NCBI GenBank assembly: GCA_030685025.1
Contig: JAUXWC010000049.1
Coordinates: forward strand, 1-36,452
Source: Rhodoferax sp.
GTDB taxonomy: Bacteria; Pseudomonadota; Gammaproteobacteria; Burkholderiales; Burkholderiaceae_C
DNA: 36,452 nt
Direction: 5' to 3'
Under the pieces are notes generated by a model, which was not told the DNA's origin, made no database searches, and was given only the letters and a program-made list of their open reading frames with translations. A program made the position numbers and the translations under genes. Below, one piece after another: positions 1 through 9,123 of the stretch. The first letter of the stretch is position 1; every line of letters begins with the position of its first letter.

Positions 1-2
1 TC

Positions 3-110
3 GGTCGAGCCAACGACCCCCCACCCGGCCATCAACTGATGTGGCAAGGCTACGCCTACCTGCAAATCCTATGCATTGGATTTACCCTGGGCGCAGAAAG
101 CCCAGGGTGA
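3..110 (+). mobile_element. Probable 3' end of an insertion-sequence transposase (partial)
   Basis: An open frame enters from the window edge and stops at TGA 108-110, giving 35 residues that end QILCIGFTLGAESPG. The Pro-Pro-Gly-His and Trp-Gln-Gly-Tyr pattern recalls the C-termini of IS4-type DDE transposases, but with so little sequence this is a guess. It converges on the truncated polyketide synthase gene, as expected if an insertion sequence broke that gene. The IS end should lie roughly at 111-145. I could not see its inverted repeat, because the other end is outside the window. Confidence 0.35.
84..108. repeat. 9-bp perfect hairpin between PKS end and transposase end
   Basis: ACCCTGGGC (84-92) and GCCCAGGGT (100-108) form a perfect stem around a 7-nt loop. 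It overlaps the last codons of the putative transposase and lies just past the PKS stop. Neither strand has a T-run after it, so it is not a standard intrinsic terminator. It may be a transcription-blocking hairpin near an IS end. Confidence 0.5.
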
Positions 111-116
111 AGACAT

Positions 117-3100
117 TTATGGGTAAAGGGCAGGGCTAGGCGGTACATTGCTGCGCACCTGCTCGATCGCCAGAGGCTTCAGATATGGCACGCTGGTCCA
201 GCAGGCTGGATCAGCAGCCTTGCGGCGCTGCAAGGCGGCGGCGCGGAATCGGCAGGCTTCCAATGTGGCAACGATCCCGCCCGCAGCGTCTAGCAGTTGA
301 AAATCTGCCAGGATGGAGCGCGAACCTTGGCGCCGCAGGTAAGTGCTGAATTGAACTATGGGCGATTGTGTGTATATGCGCAGACGACCCACCTTCACCG
401 GCAGAAATGGCACCCCTTGTCCCCCTTGAATGGGACTCTTGAAATAGGCAACCAAAGATTGGAAACAAACGTCCAAAAGTGCGGGATGAATGATGTACTG
501 CGCGGCAACCTGTTGCACAGCATCTGGAATGGCCAGGGTGACTAGCAAGGAGCTGCCATGCACTCTGACCGATTCGAGTCCTTTGAAACACGGCCCATAC
601 TCCAAGCCGACTAACTGTGTCAACTGGTAGTGCGTGTCATGATCAATGAGGTCTGCCTCCGGTGGGATTGAATGAGCAACTGGAAACCCGTCCGCGCTGG
701 CAACTGCGGGAGCACCCAGGAGACGGCCCACCACGTTAAGCGTCCACTCATCCTCACTTAATCGCTGGCGGTTGAGAATTCGAAAGCTCCCGTCCCGCAG
801 GTTGAGTTCGAAGCGCAGACTGCGCGCATGCTCACCATCAAAAACAACCGGGGCCAGAATGTCGAGTTCCTCGATTTCCTGGCTGACCCCGCCAAAGTGT
901 TCACGCGCCGCAGCCAATGCCATCTCGACATAGGCTGACCCCGGGAGCACAATGGCATTGGCCACCTTGTGGTCCGCCAGCCAGAAACAAGTCTCGGGAT
1001 CGAGGACGTTCTCCCATGCCGGCGCGGCATCGTTGAGCCGCCATCCCAACAGCGGATGAACCCTACGCTTTTCGAGCAAGCCACCTGACTCACTGGTACG
1101 CGGATGCCAAAAACGCTCGCGCTGCCATGGGTAGTTGGGCAACCGAAGAGAACGCCCGGGCTGGGAAAAAAATACGTTCAGACGCTGGGGCTCAACAAGC
1201 AAATGCGTACGCAGAGCAAGCTCTTCAACACGCGCCAAACCATCGTCGTCCCTGCGGAAAGTGGGCAGGACACGACCCACAACACCTTGAGATTTGAGGC
1301 ATTCGCCAATATAGCGCTGCAAAATGGCGTGCGGACTGATCTCAACAAATACCCGGCAACCATTCGCCACAAGGGTCGAAATGGCCTGCGAAAAACGAAC
1401 GGGTTCGCGCACGTTGCGCCACCAATAACTGGCGCCCAATTCGCACCCACTCAGAATATTGCCAGTCACCGTGGACACGAAGGTACATACATCGGAGGCG
1501 TGAGGGGTGAGCGGCGCGAGATGTGCGAGTAGTCCGGCCTTGATCGGGTCCATGGCCCGACTGTGGAAAGCGTAATCGAGATCGAGCAGGCGAAAGAACA
1601 CATTTCGCGAAGCCAGACTCAGACCCAATTTGTTGAGTGCCCCAAGTGGGCCCGAGAGGGTGACGTCGTTCGGGCTGTTAATGCCGGCAATCTCGACCGA
1701 GTGGATATCTTCGCGGGCGAGCCATTCGCTGACAGCTTCGTGCGACAGACCAACCGCCGCCATGCGCCCCATGCCACTGGTCAGCGCCTGCGCGGCACTG
1801 CGGGCACAAATTACCTCGATCGCATGATCAAGGCTTAACGCGCCTGCGGCCCAAGCGGCCGCAATTTCCCCCACGCTGTGACCGGTCACGGCTTGAGGCT
1901 CGATACCCCGCTCCCGCAACATCGTGGTCAAGGCCACCTGCATGGCAAACAGGAGGGGTTGCGCTACAGCGGTGTCTTCCAGCTGCGATGTCTCGGAATC
2001 AGCTTGCAGCTCTTCCACGATAGAAAACCCACCTCGGGCATGTATCGGCGCATCGAGGTCGTGCATCAATTCAGAAAAGCGTGGCGACTCGACCATAAGC
2101 CGTTGCCCCATGCCCAGCCACTGCGTACCGTTGCCCGAATACACGAAGGCCACGGTGCCTGCCTGGGCAAGCGCGTCTTCAAGCACCAATTGCGGCGCCG
2201 TCTGCCCTTGCGCGAACGCGCTGAGTTCGGCGACCATCTGGGCGGTGTTGCCCGTCTGAATCGCCAATCGTATGTTCAGCCTGTCCCGGCGTAAAGCGGC
2301 ACCACTGGCAATGTCGTAGTGCGCGTTTGGTTGCTGCTCCAGCAATTGCGCATATCGTCCGGCAAGTTCACGCAAGGCCTGAGGGTTTCGGGCGGACAAA
2401 AACAAGGGCGGACGGGCAGTTTCTGGGAGTCTGGGCGCTTGATCTTGCGCCGGAAACTCTTGCAGCAGTGCATGTGCGTTGGCGCCGCCAAAGCCGAACG
2501 AATTCACGCCCACTGCCATCTTTTTTGAATGGGACTGCGTCCACGGCCGATATTGGGTCACCACATCCAGATTCAGTCCGGCAAAGTCAATATGGGGATT
2601 GGGCGTCACCATATGCAAAGACGGTGGAACGGCGCGGTTCTTCAGAATGAGAACTGCCTTGGCCAGACCTGCCATGCCGGATGCTGGCTCCAGATGACCC
2701 AAATTGGTCTTGACAGAACCAATTGGGAGTGCAGTTCCACTGGAGCGCGGACGTCCGTAGACTTCGCCGATTGCGGCAGCTTCAATAGGGTCCCCCACTG
2801 CCGTACCCGTACCGTGGGCCTCAATGTAGTCAATAGCATCGGCGTCCAGGCCCGAACGTGCCAGGACACCGCGCATGAGTTCGACTTGTCCCTGGCAGCT
2901 GGGAATCGTGAGCCCGGTCTTTCGGCCACCATCGGAGTTGGTACCGGTCGCAAGAATAACGGCTTGGACGGTGTCGCCGTCCGCTATCGCCTTTTTCAAT
3001 GGTTTCAGTACAAATACGGCGCCGCCTTCACCACGCACATAACCTTTTCCCGACGCATCAAAGGCCCTGCATTGACCGTCGGATGACAGCATCGAGGCCT

Positions 3101-3764
3101 TGGTGAAGCCGATGAATGGATACGGATGCAACAGGAGGTTGACGCCGCCAACCAACGCCATCGACGACTCGCCGCTGCGCAAGGCGTTGCATGCATGGTG
3201 CAGAGCCACTAGCGAAGATGAGCAAGCCGTGTCCACAGCGACTGACGGCCCGTGCAAATTGAAGAAGTAAGACAACCGGTTGGCTGCAATGCTGAGCGTG
3301 TTGCCCGTCATTGAGTACGCCGTCATGCTGGCGAGATCATCCAGCGCCAGCATGCCATAGTCAACACCAGAGATGCCAACGTACACCGCACAATCCGAAC
3401 CCTCAAGGGACGAGGGCGCAATTCCGCCGTTTTCCAGCGATTCCCACGCGAGTTCAAGCAGCAGTCTCTGTTGCGGATCAAGCCGGGATGCCTCCCGTGG
3501 AGAAATACTGAAAAACGCGGCATCGAATTCGTCAATGCGTGAGAGCACGCCGGCTGCAAAGGTTTTTGAGCGCCCCGGCTCCGAGCGCTTGGGATGTTTT
3601 AGACGATCAGTATCCCAACGCCCGGCGTCCACTTGGCTGACTGCATCTCGCCCTTCGGTCAGGGCCTGCCAAAAAGTTTGCTCATCACCGAGATCCCCTG
3701 GAAAGCGAAAAGCCATCCCTACGATGGCAACAGAGTCACCATCACTTTTTTTATTGACCACCAT
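117..3764 (-). CDS. Type I polyketide synthase, KS-AT-DH, truncated after DH
   Basis: This is a modular polyketide synthase fragment of 1215 residues from ATG 3764, which is preceded by a GAGG ribosome site. The ketosynthase has the active Cys181 in DTACSSSL, His317 in EAHGTGT and His357 in KTNLGHLEP. The acyltransferase has Ser630 in GHSVGE and a YAFHSR motif, suggesting malonyl rather than methylmalonyl loading. The dehydratase has His932 and Asp1098 (HPALLD). In its H-x3-G-x4-P motif the usual Gly is Asn. The protein stops about 50 residues after the DH with no KR, ER or ACP, so it cannot hold its own chain on this polypeptide. The final residues probably come from inserted DNA. It could still work with a separate ACP, but truncation is more likely. 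Product unknown. Confidence 0.88.
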   Translation of the reverse strand: MVVNKKSDGDSVAIVGMAFRFPGDLGDEQTFWQALTEGRDAVSQVDAGRWDTDRLKHPKRSEPGRSKTFAAGVLSRIDEFDAAFFSISPREASRLDPQQRLLLELAWESLENGGIAPSSLEGSDCAVYVGISGVDYGMLALDDLASMTAYSMTGNTLSIAANRLSYFFNLHGPSVAVDTACSSSLVALHHACNALRSGESSMALVGGVNLLLHPYPFIGFTKASMLSSDGQCRAFDASGKGYVRGEGGAVFVLKPLKKAIADGDTVQAVILATGTNSDGGRKTGLTIPSCQGQVELMRGVLARSGLDADAIDYIEAHGTGTAVGDPIEAAAIGEVYGRPRSSGTALPIGSVKTNLGHLEPASGMAGLAKAVLILKNRAVPPSLHMVTPNPHIDFAGLNLDVVTQYRPWTQSHSKKMAVGVNSFGFGGANAHALLQEFPAQDQAPRLPETARPPLFLSARNPQALRELAGRYAQLLEQQPNAHYDIASGAALRRDRLNIRLAIQTGNTAQMVAELSAFAQGQTAPQLVLEDALAQAGTVAFVYSGNGTQWLGMGQRLMVESPRFSELMHDLDAPIHARGGFSIVEELQADSETSQLEDTAVAQPLLFAMQVALTTMLRERGIEPQAVTGHSVGEIAAAWAAGALSLDHAIEVICARSAAQALTSGMGRMAAVGLSHEAVSEWLAREDIHSVEIAGINSPNDVTLSGPLGALNKLGLSLASRNVFFRLLDLDYAFHSRAMDPIKAGLLAHLAPLTPHASDVCTFVSTVTGNILSGCELGASYWWRNVREPVRFSQAISTLVANGCRVFVEISPHAILQRYIGECLKSQGVVGRVLPTFRRDDDGLARVEELALRTHLLVEPQRLNVFFSQPGRSLRLPNYPWQRERFWHPRTSESGGLLEKRRVHPLLGWRLNDAAPAWENVLDPETCFWLADHKVANAIVLPGSAYVEMALAAAREHFGGVSQEIEELDILAPVVFDGEHARSLRFELNLRDGSFRILNRQRLSEDEWTLNVVGRLLGAPAVASADGFPVAHSIPPEADLIDHDTHYQLTQLVGLEYGPCFKGLESVRVHGSSLLVTLAIPDAVQQVAAQYIIHPALLDVCFQSLVAYFKSPIQGGQGVPFLPVKVGRLRIYTQSPIVQFSTYLRRQGSRSILADFQLLDAAGGIVATLEACRFRAAALQRRKAADPACWTSVPYLKPLAIEQVRSNVPPSPALYP

Positions 3765-3898
3765 CCGGTACCTCAAAAATTCAGCTTCCCCGAGTGCATT
3801 CGGTTGTCATGTGCACCCTTCCATTACTCGCACCACAAACAGGCATGCGGAATGGGTGTTTATCTGGAATTTGTGAATTCTAGCTTAGCACCTGGACA
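3765..3898. other. Intergenic DNA between PKS start and DUF6788-like gene
   Basis: This stretch is more AT-rich than its neighbours and holds the ribosome site of the PKS gene (minus strand, next to ATG 3764). It should also hold the PKS promoter. I see no clear -35/-10 pair and no terminator. A TAG at 3881-3883 is the last in-frame stop before the DUF6788-like frame. Confidence 0.4.
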
Positions 3899-4260
3899 GT
3901 GCTCCGCCGCGAAGCAACGCTGCAACGACAGATTGAGAGAATCAAACGCGACCTGGCGGCCCTTGGGGACCTGCGCCCTGAAAGCCTGTCCTCCCAGTAC
4001 AACGTTTGTGGCTCACCTGGGTGCCGCTGCAAGGCAACACCGCCGGTCAAGCACGGACCCTACTACCAGGTCAGCTACACCCGAAAGGGCAAGAGCAGCA
4101 GCAAGTTTGTGAAGAAGGAGGATCTGCCGACCGTACGCAAGCAGCTCAAGAACTACGAGCGCATGAAGCTCCTGACGGAGCGCTGGATTGACCTGGCAAC
4201 GGAATTGTCAACCCTGCGGCCAAGCCAAGCGCCGTGGCAGCCGCGCCCCGAGTGTCTTGA
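3899..4260 (+). pseudogene. DUF6788-like mobile-element accessory gene, 3' end lost
   Basis: The encoded protein has an N-terminal basic coiled-coil-like segment (QRQIERIKRDLAALG), then SQYNVCGSPGCRCK with three cysteines, then HGPYYQVSYTRKGK, then a helical tail ending near LATELSTLR. This matches small DUF6788-type proteins that I know mainly as companions of transposases. Their function is not established. The frame begins at GTG 3899, only six codons after an upstream stop. It has no stop of its own and runs in frame into fabI (4394). The original gene probably ended around 4230-4260. I read it as an IS remnant joined to the fabI leader. Confidence 0.5.
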
Positions 4261-4333
4261 GTCGGCTACAGGCACGGGAACGACGCATGCGACAATCCCA
4301 TTACAAAAATTCTGCCCCGCCACCCGCTATCAA

Positions 4334-4349
4334 CGCTCTTTAACGAGCG
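4334..4349. repeat. Short hairpin in the fabI leader
   Basis: CGCTC (4334-4338) and GAGCG (4345-4349) flank a 6-nt TTTAAC loop, about 45 nt before the fabI start. It may be a leader hairpin. The stem is only 5 bp, so chance is possible. Confidence 0.25.
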
Positions 4350-4393
4350 CAGACGGGAGCCAAACCAAACGAACGACACGGAGTGCATCAGAC

Positions 4394-5188
4394 ATGGGTT
4401 TCCTTACAGGCAAGAAGCTACTAATCACGGGCGTACTGAGCAATCGCTCGATCGCCTATGGCATCGCCAAGTCCTGCCGCGAGCAGGGCGCGGAGCTGGC
4501 GTTCAGTTACGTGGGTGAGCGTTTCAAGGAACGCATCACCGAGTTCGCTGCTGATTTTGGCTCGACGCTGATCTTCGATTGCGATGTTGGCGAGGACGCT
4601 CAGATCGAGGCGCTGTTCAAGGATCTGTCGGCCCATTGGCCCACCTTCGACGGATTCGTGCACAGCATTGGCTACGCGCCACGTGAAGCCATCGCCGGCA
4701 ATTTCCTGGACGGTCTGACGCGCGAGAACTTTCGCATCGCGCACGACATCAGCGCCTACAGCTTTCCGGCCATGGCGAAGGCCGCCCTGCCCTACTTGAA
4801 TCCGAAGTCGTCGTTGGTGACCTTGACCTACCTGGGCGGCGTGCGCGTGGTGCCAAGCTACAACACCATGGGGCTGGCCAAGGCTTCGCTGGAGTCGTCG
4901 GTGCGTTATCTGGCTGATGCAGTGGGGCAACGCGGCATCCGCGTCAACGGCATCAGCGCCGGTGCCGTCAAGACCCTGGCCGCCAGCGGTATCAAGGACT
5001 TCAGCAAGCTGCTCAATATTTCCGCCAGCGCATCGCCGCTCAAGCGCAACGTCACCATCGAGGAAGTCGGCAACGTCGCCGCTTTCCTGCTGAGCGATCT
5101 GGCCTCGGGCATGACCGGACAGATTTCCTATGTGGATTGCGGCGTGAGCCAGACCGCTGTGGCAGTGGTGGAGCAACCGAGCTCCTGA
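4394..5188 (+). CDS. fabI: Enoyl-[acyl-carrier-protein] reductase (NADH), FabI
   Basis: FabI catalyses the last step of each round of type II fatty-acid elongation, reducing enoyl-ACP to acyl-ACP in the cytoplasm. The 264-residue protein has the FabI cofactor loop (GVLSNRSIAYGIA, from residue 13) and the catalytic set Tyr146, Tyr156 and Lys163 in TYLGG and SYNTMGLAKAS. These are the same positions as in E. coli FabI. The chosen ATG is preceded by GGAG at a workable distance. An upstream in-frame reading frame exists, but it is the DUF6788-like remnant and not part of FabI. The gene is complete, so triclosan-type inhibitors would be expected to bind, by family knowledge. Confidence 0.95.
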   Translation: MGFLTGKKLLITGVLSNRSIAYGIAKSCREQGAELAFSYVGERFKERITEFAADFGSTLIFDCDVGEDAQIEALFKDLSAHWPTFDGFVHSIGYAPREAIAGNFLDGLTRENFRIAHDISAYSFPAMAKAALPYLNPKSSLVTLTYLGGVRVVPSYNTMGLAKASLESSVRYLADAVGQRGIRVNGISAGAVKTLAASGIKDFSKLLNISASASPLKRNVTIEEVGNVAAFLLSDLASGMTGQISYVDCGVSQTAVAVVEQPSS

Positions 5189-5248
5189 GACCAGGCGTCC
5201 GTCAAGACCGAGGCGGCAGACGACAATCAGGGCGTGCCGCGCGCTCAG

Positions 5249-7513
5249 TCAGGCCCGCACACAGTCAGCGTAGTAGCGCAGCTTGCCAGCCGAGTCAAGC
5301 TCCTCCACCAGGCCGTGAATGTCGGTCTCGAAACCAGGGCAAAGCGTGTTGAATTCGCGCGAGAACTTCAGGTAGTCGACGATCTTCTTGTTGAACACTT
5401 CCCCCGGAATGAGCAACGGTATGCCCGGTGGGTAGGGCGTCACCAGGCCGACCGTGATGCGCCCCTCCAGCTCGTCAATCTCTACCCGCTCGGTCTTGCG
5501 CAGGGCAATGTGGGCATAGGCATCGCTTGGCTTCATAGCGGGTGTCAAGGTGCTTTGGTACACATCAGTCGTCAACCGCGCAATGTCATAGCGCGCGTAC
5601 AGCGCATGCACCATCTGGCACAGATCGGCCAGGCCCATGGCTTCGTACTTGGGATGCTTCTGGCAAAACTCCGGCATGATGCGCCACATCGGCTGGTTCT
5701 TGTCGTAGTCATCCTTGAACTGCTGCAAGGCGGTCAACAGCGTGTTCCAACGGCCCTTGGTGATGCCGATGGTGAACATGATGAAGAAGCTGTTCAGGCC
5801 GGTCTTCTCCACCACCACACCGTGCTCGGCCAGGAACTTGGTCACGATACTCGCCGGAATGCCGGTCTTGGCAAACTTGCCCTCCAGGTCCAGCCCGGGC
5901 GTGACGATGGTGGCCTTGATCGGGTCCAGCATGTTGAAGCCTTCGGCCATCTTGCCAAAGCCGTGCCACTTGGTGCTGCGCACGTCGGTCTTGATGATCC
6001 AATCCTCCGCACGGCCCATGCCTTCGTCGACCAGCTTCTCAGGTCCCCAGACCTTGAACCACCAATCCTTGCCGTACTCATCGTCGATCTTGCGCATGGC
6101 GCGGCGAAAATCCAGTGCCTCGGCAATACTCTCTTCCACCAGCGCGGTGCCGCCAGGTGGCTCCATCATCGCCGCCGCCACGTCGCAACTGGCAATGATG
6201 CTGTACTGCGGCGAGGTCGAGGTATGCATCAGGTAGGCCTCGTTGAACAGGTGTTTGTCCAGCTTGGTTGTCTGCGAGTCCTGCACCAGCACATGGCTGG
6301 CCTGGCTGATGCCGGCCAACAGTTTATGAATCGACTGGGTGGCATACACCATGGCCTTCTTGGGCCGGACACGGGCCTTGCCCATCGCGTGGTAAGTGCC
6401 GTAGAAAGGGTGGAACGCCGCATGCGGCAACCATGCTTCGTCAAAGTGCAGATTCTCCACATACCCATCGAGCATGGTCTTGATGGTCTCGGTGTTGTAA
6501 AGGACACCGTCGTAGGTGGACTGAGTCAGGGTCAACACACGTGGCCTCACCTTGTCCGCGTCCACGCCCTTGAGCAAGGGATTGGCGCGGATCTTGGCCT
6601 TGATGGCCCTGGGTTCGAACTCGCTCTTCGGGATGGGCCCGATGATGCCGAAGTGGTTACGCGTGGGCTTCATGAATACCGGCACCGCGCCGGTCATGAT
6701 GATGGCGTGCAGGATCGACTTGTGGCAGTTCCGATCCACCACCACCACATCACCAGGTGCCACCGTGTGGTGCCACACCATCTTGTTGCTGGTGCTGGTG
6801 CCATTGGTCACGAAGAAGCAGTGGTCGGCGTTAAAGATGCGCGCGGCGTTGCGCTCCGAGGCGCCCACTGGCCCATCATGGTCCAGCAGTTGGCCCAGCT
6901 CTTCGACTGCATTGCAGACGTCCGCGCGCAACATGTTTTCGCCAAAGAACTGGTGAAACATCTGCCCGACCGGGCTCTTCAGGAAAGCCACGCCGCCCGA
7001 GTGCCCCGGGCAGTGCCAGGAGTAAGAACCATCCTCGGCATAGTCCAGCAGAGCCTTGAAAAATGGCGGCTGCACACCTTCGAGGTAACTCTTGGCCTCG
7101 CGAATGATGTGGCGTGCCACGAATTCGGGCGTGTCCTCGAACATGTGAATGAAGCCATGTAACTCGCGCAAGATGTCATTGGGAATGTGGCGCGAAGTCT
7201 TGGTTTCGCCGTAGACATAGATTGGCACGTCGAGGTTCTTGCGCCGCACCTCCTCAATGAAATTGCGCAGGTTGAGGACGGCCGGGTCCAGATCGGGGCC
7301 TGGCGTGAACTCCTCATCGTCAATCGACAGGATGAACGCGCTGGCGCGACTCTGCTGCTGGGCAAACTGGCTCAGGTCGCCATAGCCCGTAACACCCAGC
7401 ACCTCAAAACCCTCGGTCTCGATCGCCTGAGCCAGCGCGCGGATACCCAAGCCCGAAGTATTCTCTGACCGAAAATCTTCGTCGATGATGACAATGGGAA
7501 AGCGAAACTTCAT
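5249..7513 (-). CDS. Orn/Lys/Arg decarboxylase (class I, PLP-dependent)
   Basis: This is a full-length 754-residue decarboxylase of the AdiA/LdcA type, removing CO2 from arginine, lysine or ornithine to give agmatine, cadaverine or putrescine. It has an N-terminal receiver-like wing domain (about 1-130), then the PLP fold with HFDEAW (Asp358) and the Schiff-base lysine Lys397 in SIHKLLAG, and a C-terminal domain with PYPPGIPLLIPGE. The start ATG has a GGAGA ribosome site. Substrate cannot be fixed by eye. The agmatinase and PuuB-like genes about 23 kb away would suit arginine, while the close resemblance to Pseudomonas LdcA would suit lysine. It is divergent from nfeD. Confidence 0.9.
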   Translation of the reverse strand: MKFRFPIVIIDEDFRSENTSGLGIRALAQAIETEGFEVLGVTGYGDLSQFAQQQSRASAFILSIDDEEFTPGPDLDPAVLNLRNFIEEVRRKNLDVPIYVYGETKTSRHIPNDILRELHGFIHMFEDTPEFVARHIIREAKSYLEGVQPPFFKALLDYAEDGSYSWHCPGHSGGVAFLKSPVGQMFHQFFGENMLRADVCNAVEELGQLLDHDGPVGASERNAARIFNADHCFFVTNGTSTSNKMVWHHTVAPGDVVVVDRNCHKSILHAIIMTGAVPVFMKPTRNHFGIIGPIPKSEFEPRAIKAKIRANPLLKGVDADKVRPRVLTLTQSTYDGVLYNTETIKTMLDGYVENLHFDEAWLPHAAFHPFYGTYHAMGKARVRPKKAMVYATQSIHKLLAGISQASHVLVQDSQTTKLDKHLFNEAYLMHTSTSPQYSIIASCDVAAAMMEPPGGTALVEESIAEALDFRRAMRKIDDEYGKDWWFKVWGPEKLVDEGMGRAEDWIIKTDVRSTKWHGFGKMAEGFNMLDPIKATIVTPGLDLEGKFAKTGIPASIVTKFLAEHGVVVEKTGLNSFFIMFTIGITKGRWNTLLTALQQFKDDYDKNQPMWRIMPEFCQKHPKYEAMGLADLCQMVHALYARYDIARLTTDVYQSTLTPAMKPSDAYAHIALRKTERVEIDELEGRITVGLVTPYPPGIPLLIPGEVFNKKIVDYLKFSREFNTLCPGFETDIHGLVEELDSAGKLRYYADCVRA

Positions 7514-7641
7514 GACAATCTCCAGCCGAGGCTCAAAAAACGCAAAACAGGCGCGAAGTGTACGGACATATCACGCCAACACGCTTTCAACCGCGCACAA
7601 TTGCCGCAGAATGTGGCACTCACAACACAGATAGGGGAAAT

Positions 7642-8076
7642 ATGGCAATGACAACGGTGTGGTGGATATTGGCGGGCGTGGCGGTCGCTCTGGAACTGCT
7701 GTCGGGCACGTTCTACTTGCTGATGCTGGCGCTGGGCCTGGCCGCGGGTGCATTGGCCGCGCAAGCGGGGCTCTCCAGCACGGTCCAGTTTGTGGTCGCC
7801 GCCGCAGTGGGCGGCGGGGCCGTGGTCGCCTGGCGGGCCTACCGGCTGCGCCAGCCGAGCCCCTCTCCCGCCAGCGCCAATCGTGATGTCAACATGGACG
7901 TCGGTGAAACGGTCCAGGTCACCGCGTGGAACGCCGATGGCACCGCCAACGTCAAGTACCGGGGCGCGCAATGGAGCGCGGCCCATGTGCCCGAAACTGG
8001 CGACCCCGTGCCCGGTCCCCATCGCATCGTCGAGGTGGTTGGAAGCCGCCTGATCGTCGAAAAACTGCCTTCCTGA
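7642..8076 (+). CDS. NfeD-like membrane protein
   Basis: This is a short NfeD-family protein of 144 residues. Two hydrophobic segments lie at the N-terminus (about 5-25 and 28-60, rich in Ala, Leu and Val), followed by a C-terminal OB-fold-like domain with the typical NVKYRGAQW stretch. ATG 7642 is chosen over earlier starts because it follows an AGGGGA ribosome site and directly precedes the hydrophobic region. Family members partner with SPFH proteins in membrane microdomains. The next gene is such a protein 28 bp downstream, so the pair is an operon. Confidence 0.85.
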   Translation: MAMTTVWWILAGVAVALELLSGTFYLLMLALGLAAGALAAQAGLSSTVQFVVAAAVGGGAVVAWRAYRLRQPSPSPASANRDVNMDVGETVQVTAWNADGTANVKYRGAQWSAAHVPETGDPVPGPHRIVEVVGSRLIVEKLPS

Positions 8077-8104
8077 ATCCTTTTCAAACACTCTGGAGAT
8101 TCCC

Positions 8105-9022
8105 ATGACAACCCTGGCCCTTATTCTGTTGGTGATTGCCGCGATATTCATCATGCAATCCATCAAGGTCGTGCCCCAACAACATGCTTGGGTGGTCGAA
8201 CGCCTGGGCAAGTACAACGGCACGCTCACACCGGGACTGAACTTCCTGGTGCCCTTTGTTGATCGCGTGGCCTACAAACACCTGCTCAAGGAAGTTCCGC
8301 TGGACATTCCGAGCCAGGTCTGCATCACCCGCGACAACACCCAGTTGCAGGTCGACGGCATCCTGTACTTCCAGGTCACCGACGCCATGCGTGCCAGTTA
8401 TGGCTCGTCCAACTACATCATGGCGATATCGCAGTTGGCCCAGACGTCGCTGCGCTCGGTCATCGGCAAGCTCGAACTGGACAAGACCTTCGAGGAACGC
8501 GACATCATCAACGCCCAGGTGGTGCAAGCCATTGATGAGGCAGCGCTGAACTGGGGCGTCAAGGTGCTGCGCTATGAGATCAAGGATCTAACGCCACCCA
8601 AGGAAATTCTGCACGCCATGCAGCAGCAGATCACCGCCGAGCGCGAAAAGCGTGCCCTGATCGCTGCGTCAGAGGGCCGGCGCCAGGAACAGATCAATAT
8701 CGCCACGGGTGAACGTGAAGCCTTCATTGCCCGCTCCGAGGGCGAAAAACAGGCCGTGATCAACAAAGCACAGGGGGATGCGCAGTCGATCCTGATGGTC
8801 GCCGAGGCAACTGGCCAAGCGATCGAACGCATTGCGAGCGCGATTCGTCAGCCCGGTGGCGAGCAGGCGGTGCAACTCAAGGTTGCAGAGAAGGCCGTTG
8901 AAGCCTATTCCCGCGTGGCATCCGACGCCACCACCACCCTGATCATTCCTGGCAACATGTCCGAAGTCTCCGCCCTGATCGGTTCGGCCATGAAGATGAT
9001 CCAAGCGCAGAAGACGCCCTGA
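8105..9022 (+). CDS. SPFH/band 7 (stomatin-like, QmcA-type) membrane protein
   Basis: The 305-residue protein has one N-terminal membrane anchor (about 3-20), a band 7/SPFH domain (about 22-200, with VPQQHAWVVERLGKYN and ITRDNTQLQVDG), and a long charged coiled coil rich in Ala, Glu and Arg. A C-terminal segment with LIIPGNMSE follows. Such proteins oligomerise into membrane rings that organise microdomains and influence protease activity. ATG 8105 follows GGAGA. It forms an operon with the NfeD-like gene. The paired terminator at 9085-9120 ends the transcript. Confidence 0.9.
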   Translation: MTTLALILLVIAAIFIMQSIKVVPQQHAWVVERLGKYNGTLTPGLNFLVPFVDRVAYKHLLKEVPLDIPSQVCITRDNTQLQVDGILYFQVTDAMRASYGSSNYIMAISQLAQTSLRSVIGKLELDKTFEERDIINAQVVQAIDEAALNWGVKVLRYEIKDLTPPKEILHAMQQQITAEREKRALIAASEGRRQEQINIATGEREAFIARSEGEKQAVINKAQGDAQSILMVAEATGQAIERIASAIRQPGGEQAVQLKVAEKAVEAYSRVASDATTTLIIPGNMSEVSALIGSAMKMIQAQKTP

Positions 9023-9056
9023 TCCCAGAACCGAGCCCCGCAGACTGTACGCAAGA

Positions 9057-9077
9057 GTGCGCCCATGCTGGGCGCAC
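9057..9077. repeat. 9-bp perfect hairpin after the SPFH gene
   Basis: GTGCGCCCA (9057-9065) and TGGGCGCAC (9069-9077) flank a 3-nt loop. It sits just before the main terminator and probably helps block transcript decay or read-through. It has no strong T-run of its own. Confidence 0.5.
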
Positions 9078-9084
9078 AAAACAA

Positions 9085-9120
9085 AGCCCCACACAGTGCA
9101 TGCTGTGTGGGGCTGTTTTT
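9085..9120. terminator. Bidirectional intrinsic terminator (SPFH operon; former tRNA-Ser terminator)
   Basis: AGCCCCACACAG (9085-9096) and CTGTGTGGGGCT (9103-9114) form a 12-bp perfect stem, followed by GTTTTTTG on the plus strand. On the minus strand the stem is followed by TTGTTTTG, so it can stop transcription both ways. It lies about 10 bp from the left attachment core. Before the island inserted, it would have been just downstream of the tRNA-Ser 3' end. Confidence 0.85.
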
Positions 9121-9123
9121 TGT

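Noticed and set aside
117-5188. fabI as a self-resistance gene of the PKS cluster
   Set aside because: The PKS is truncated, mobile remnants lie between the two genes, and FabI looks like the standard housekeeping enzyme.
5234-7162. A 642-codon plus-strand frame across the decarboxylase
   Set aside because: It is antisense to a fully conserved decarboxylase and has the low-complexity His/Gly/Val composition typical of GC-rich shadow frames.
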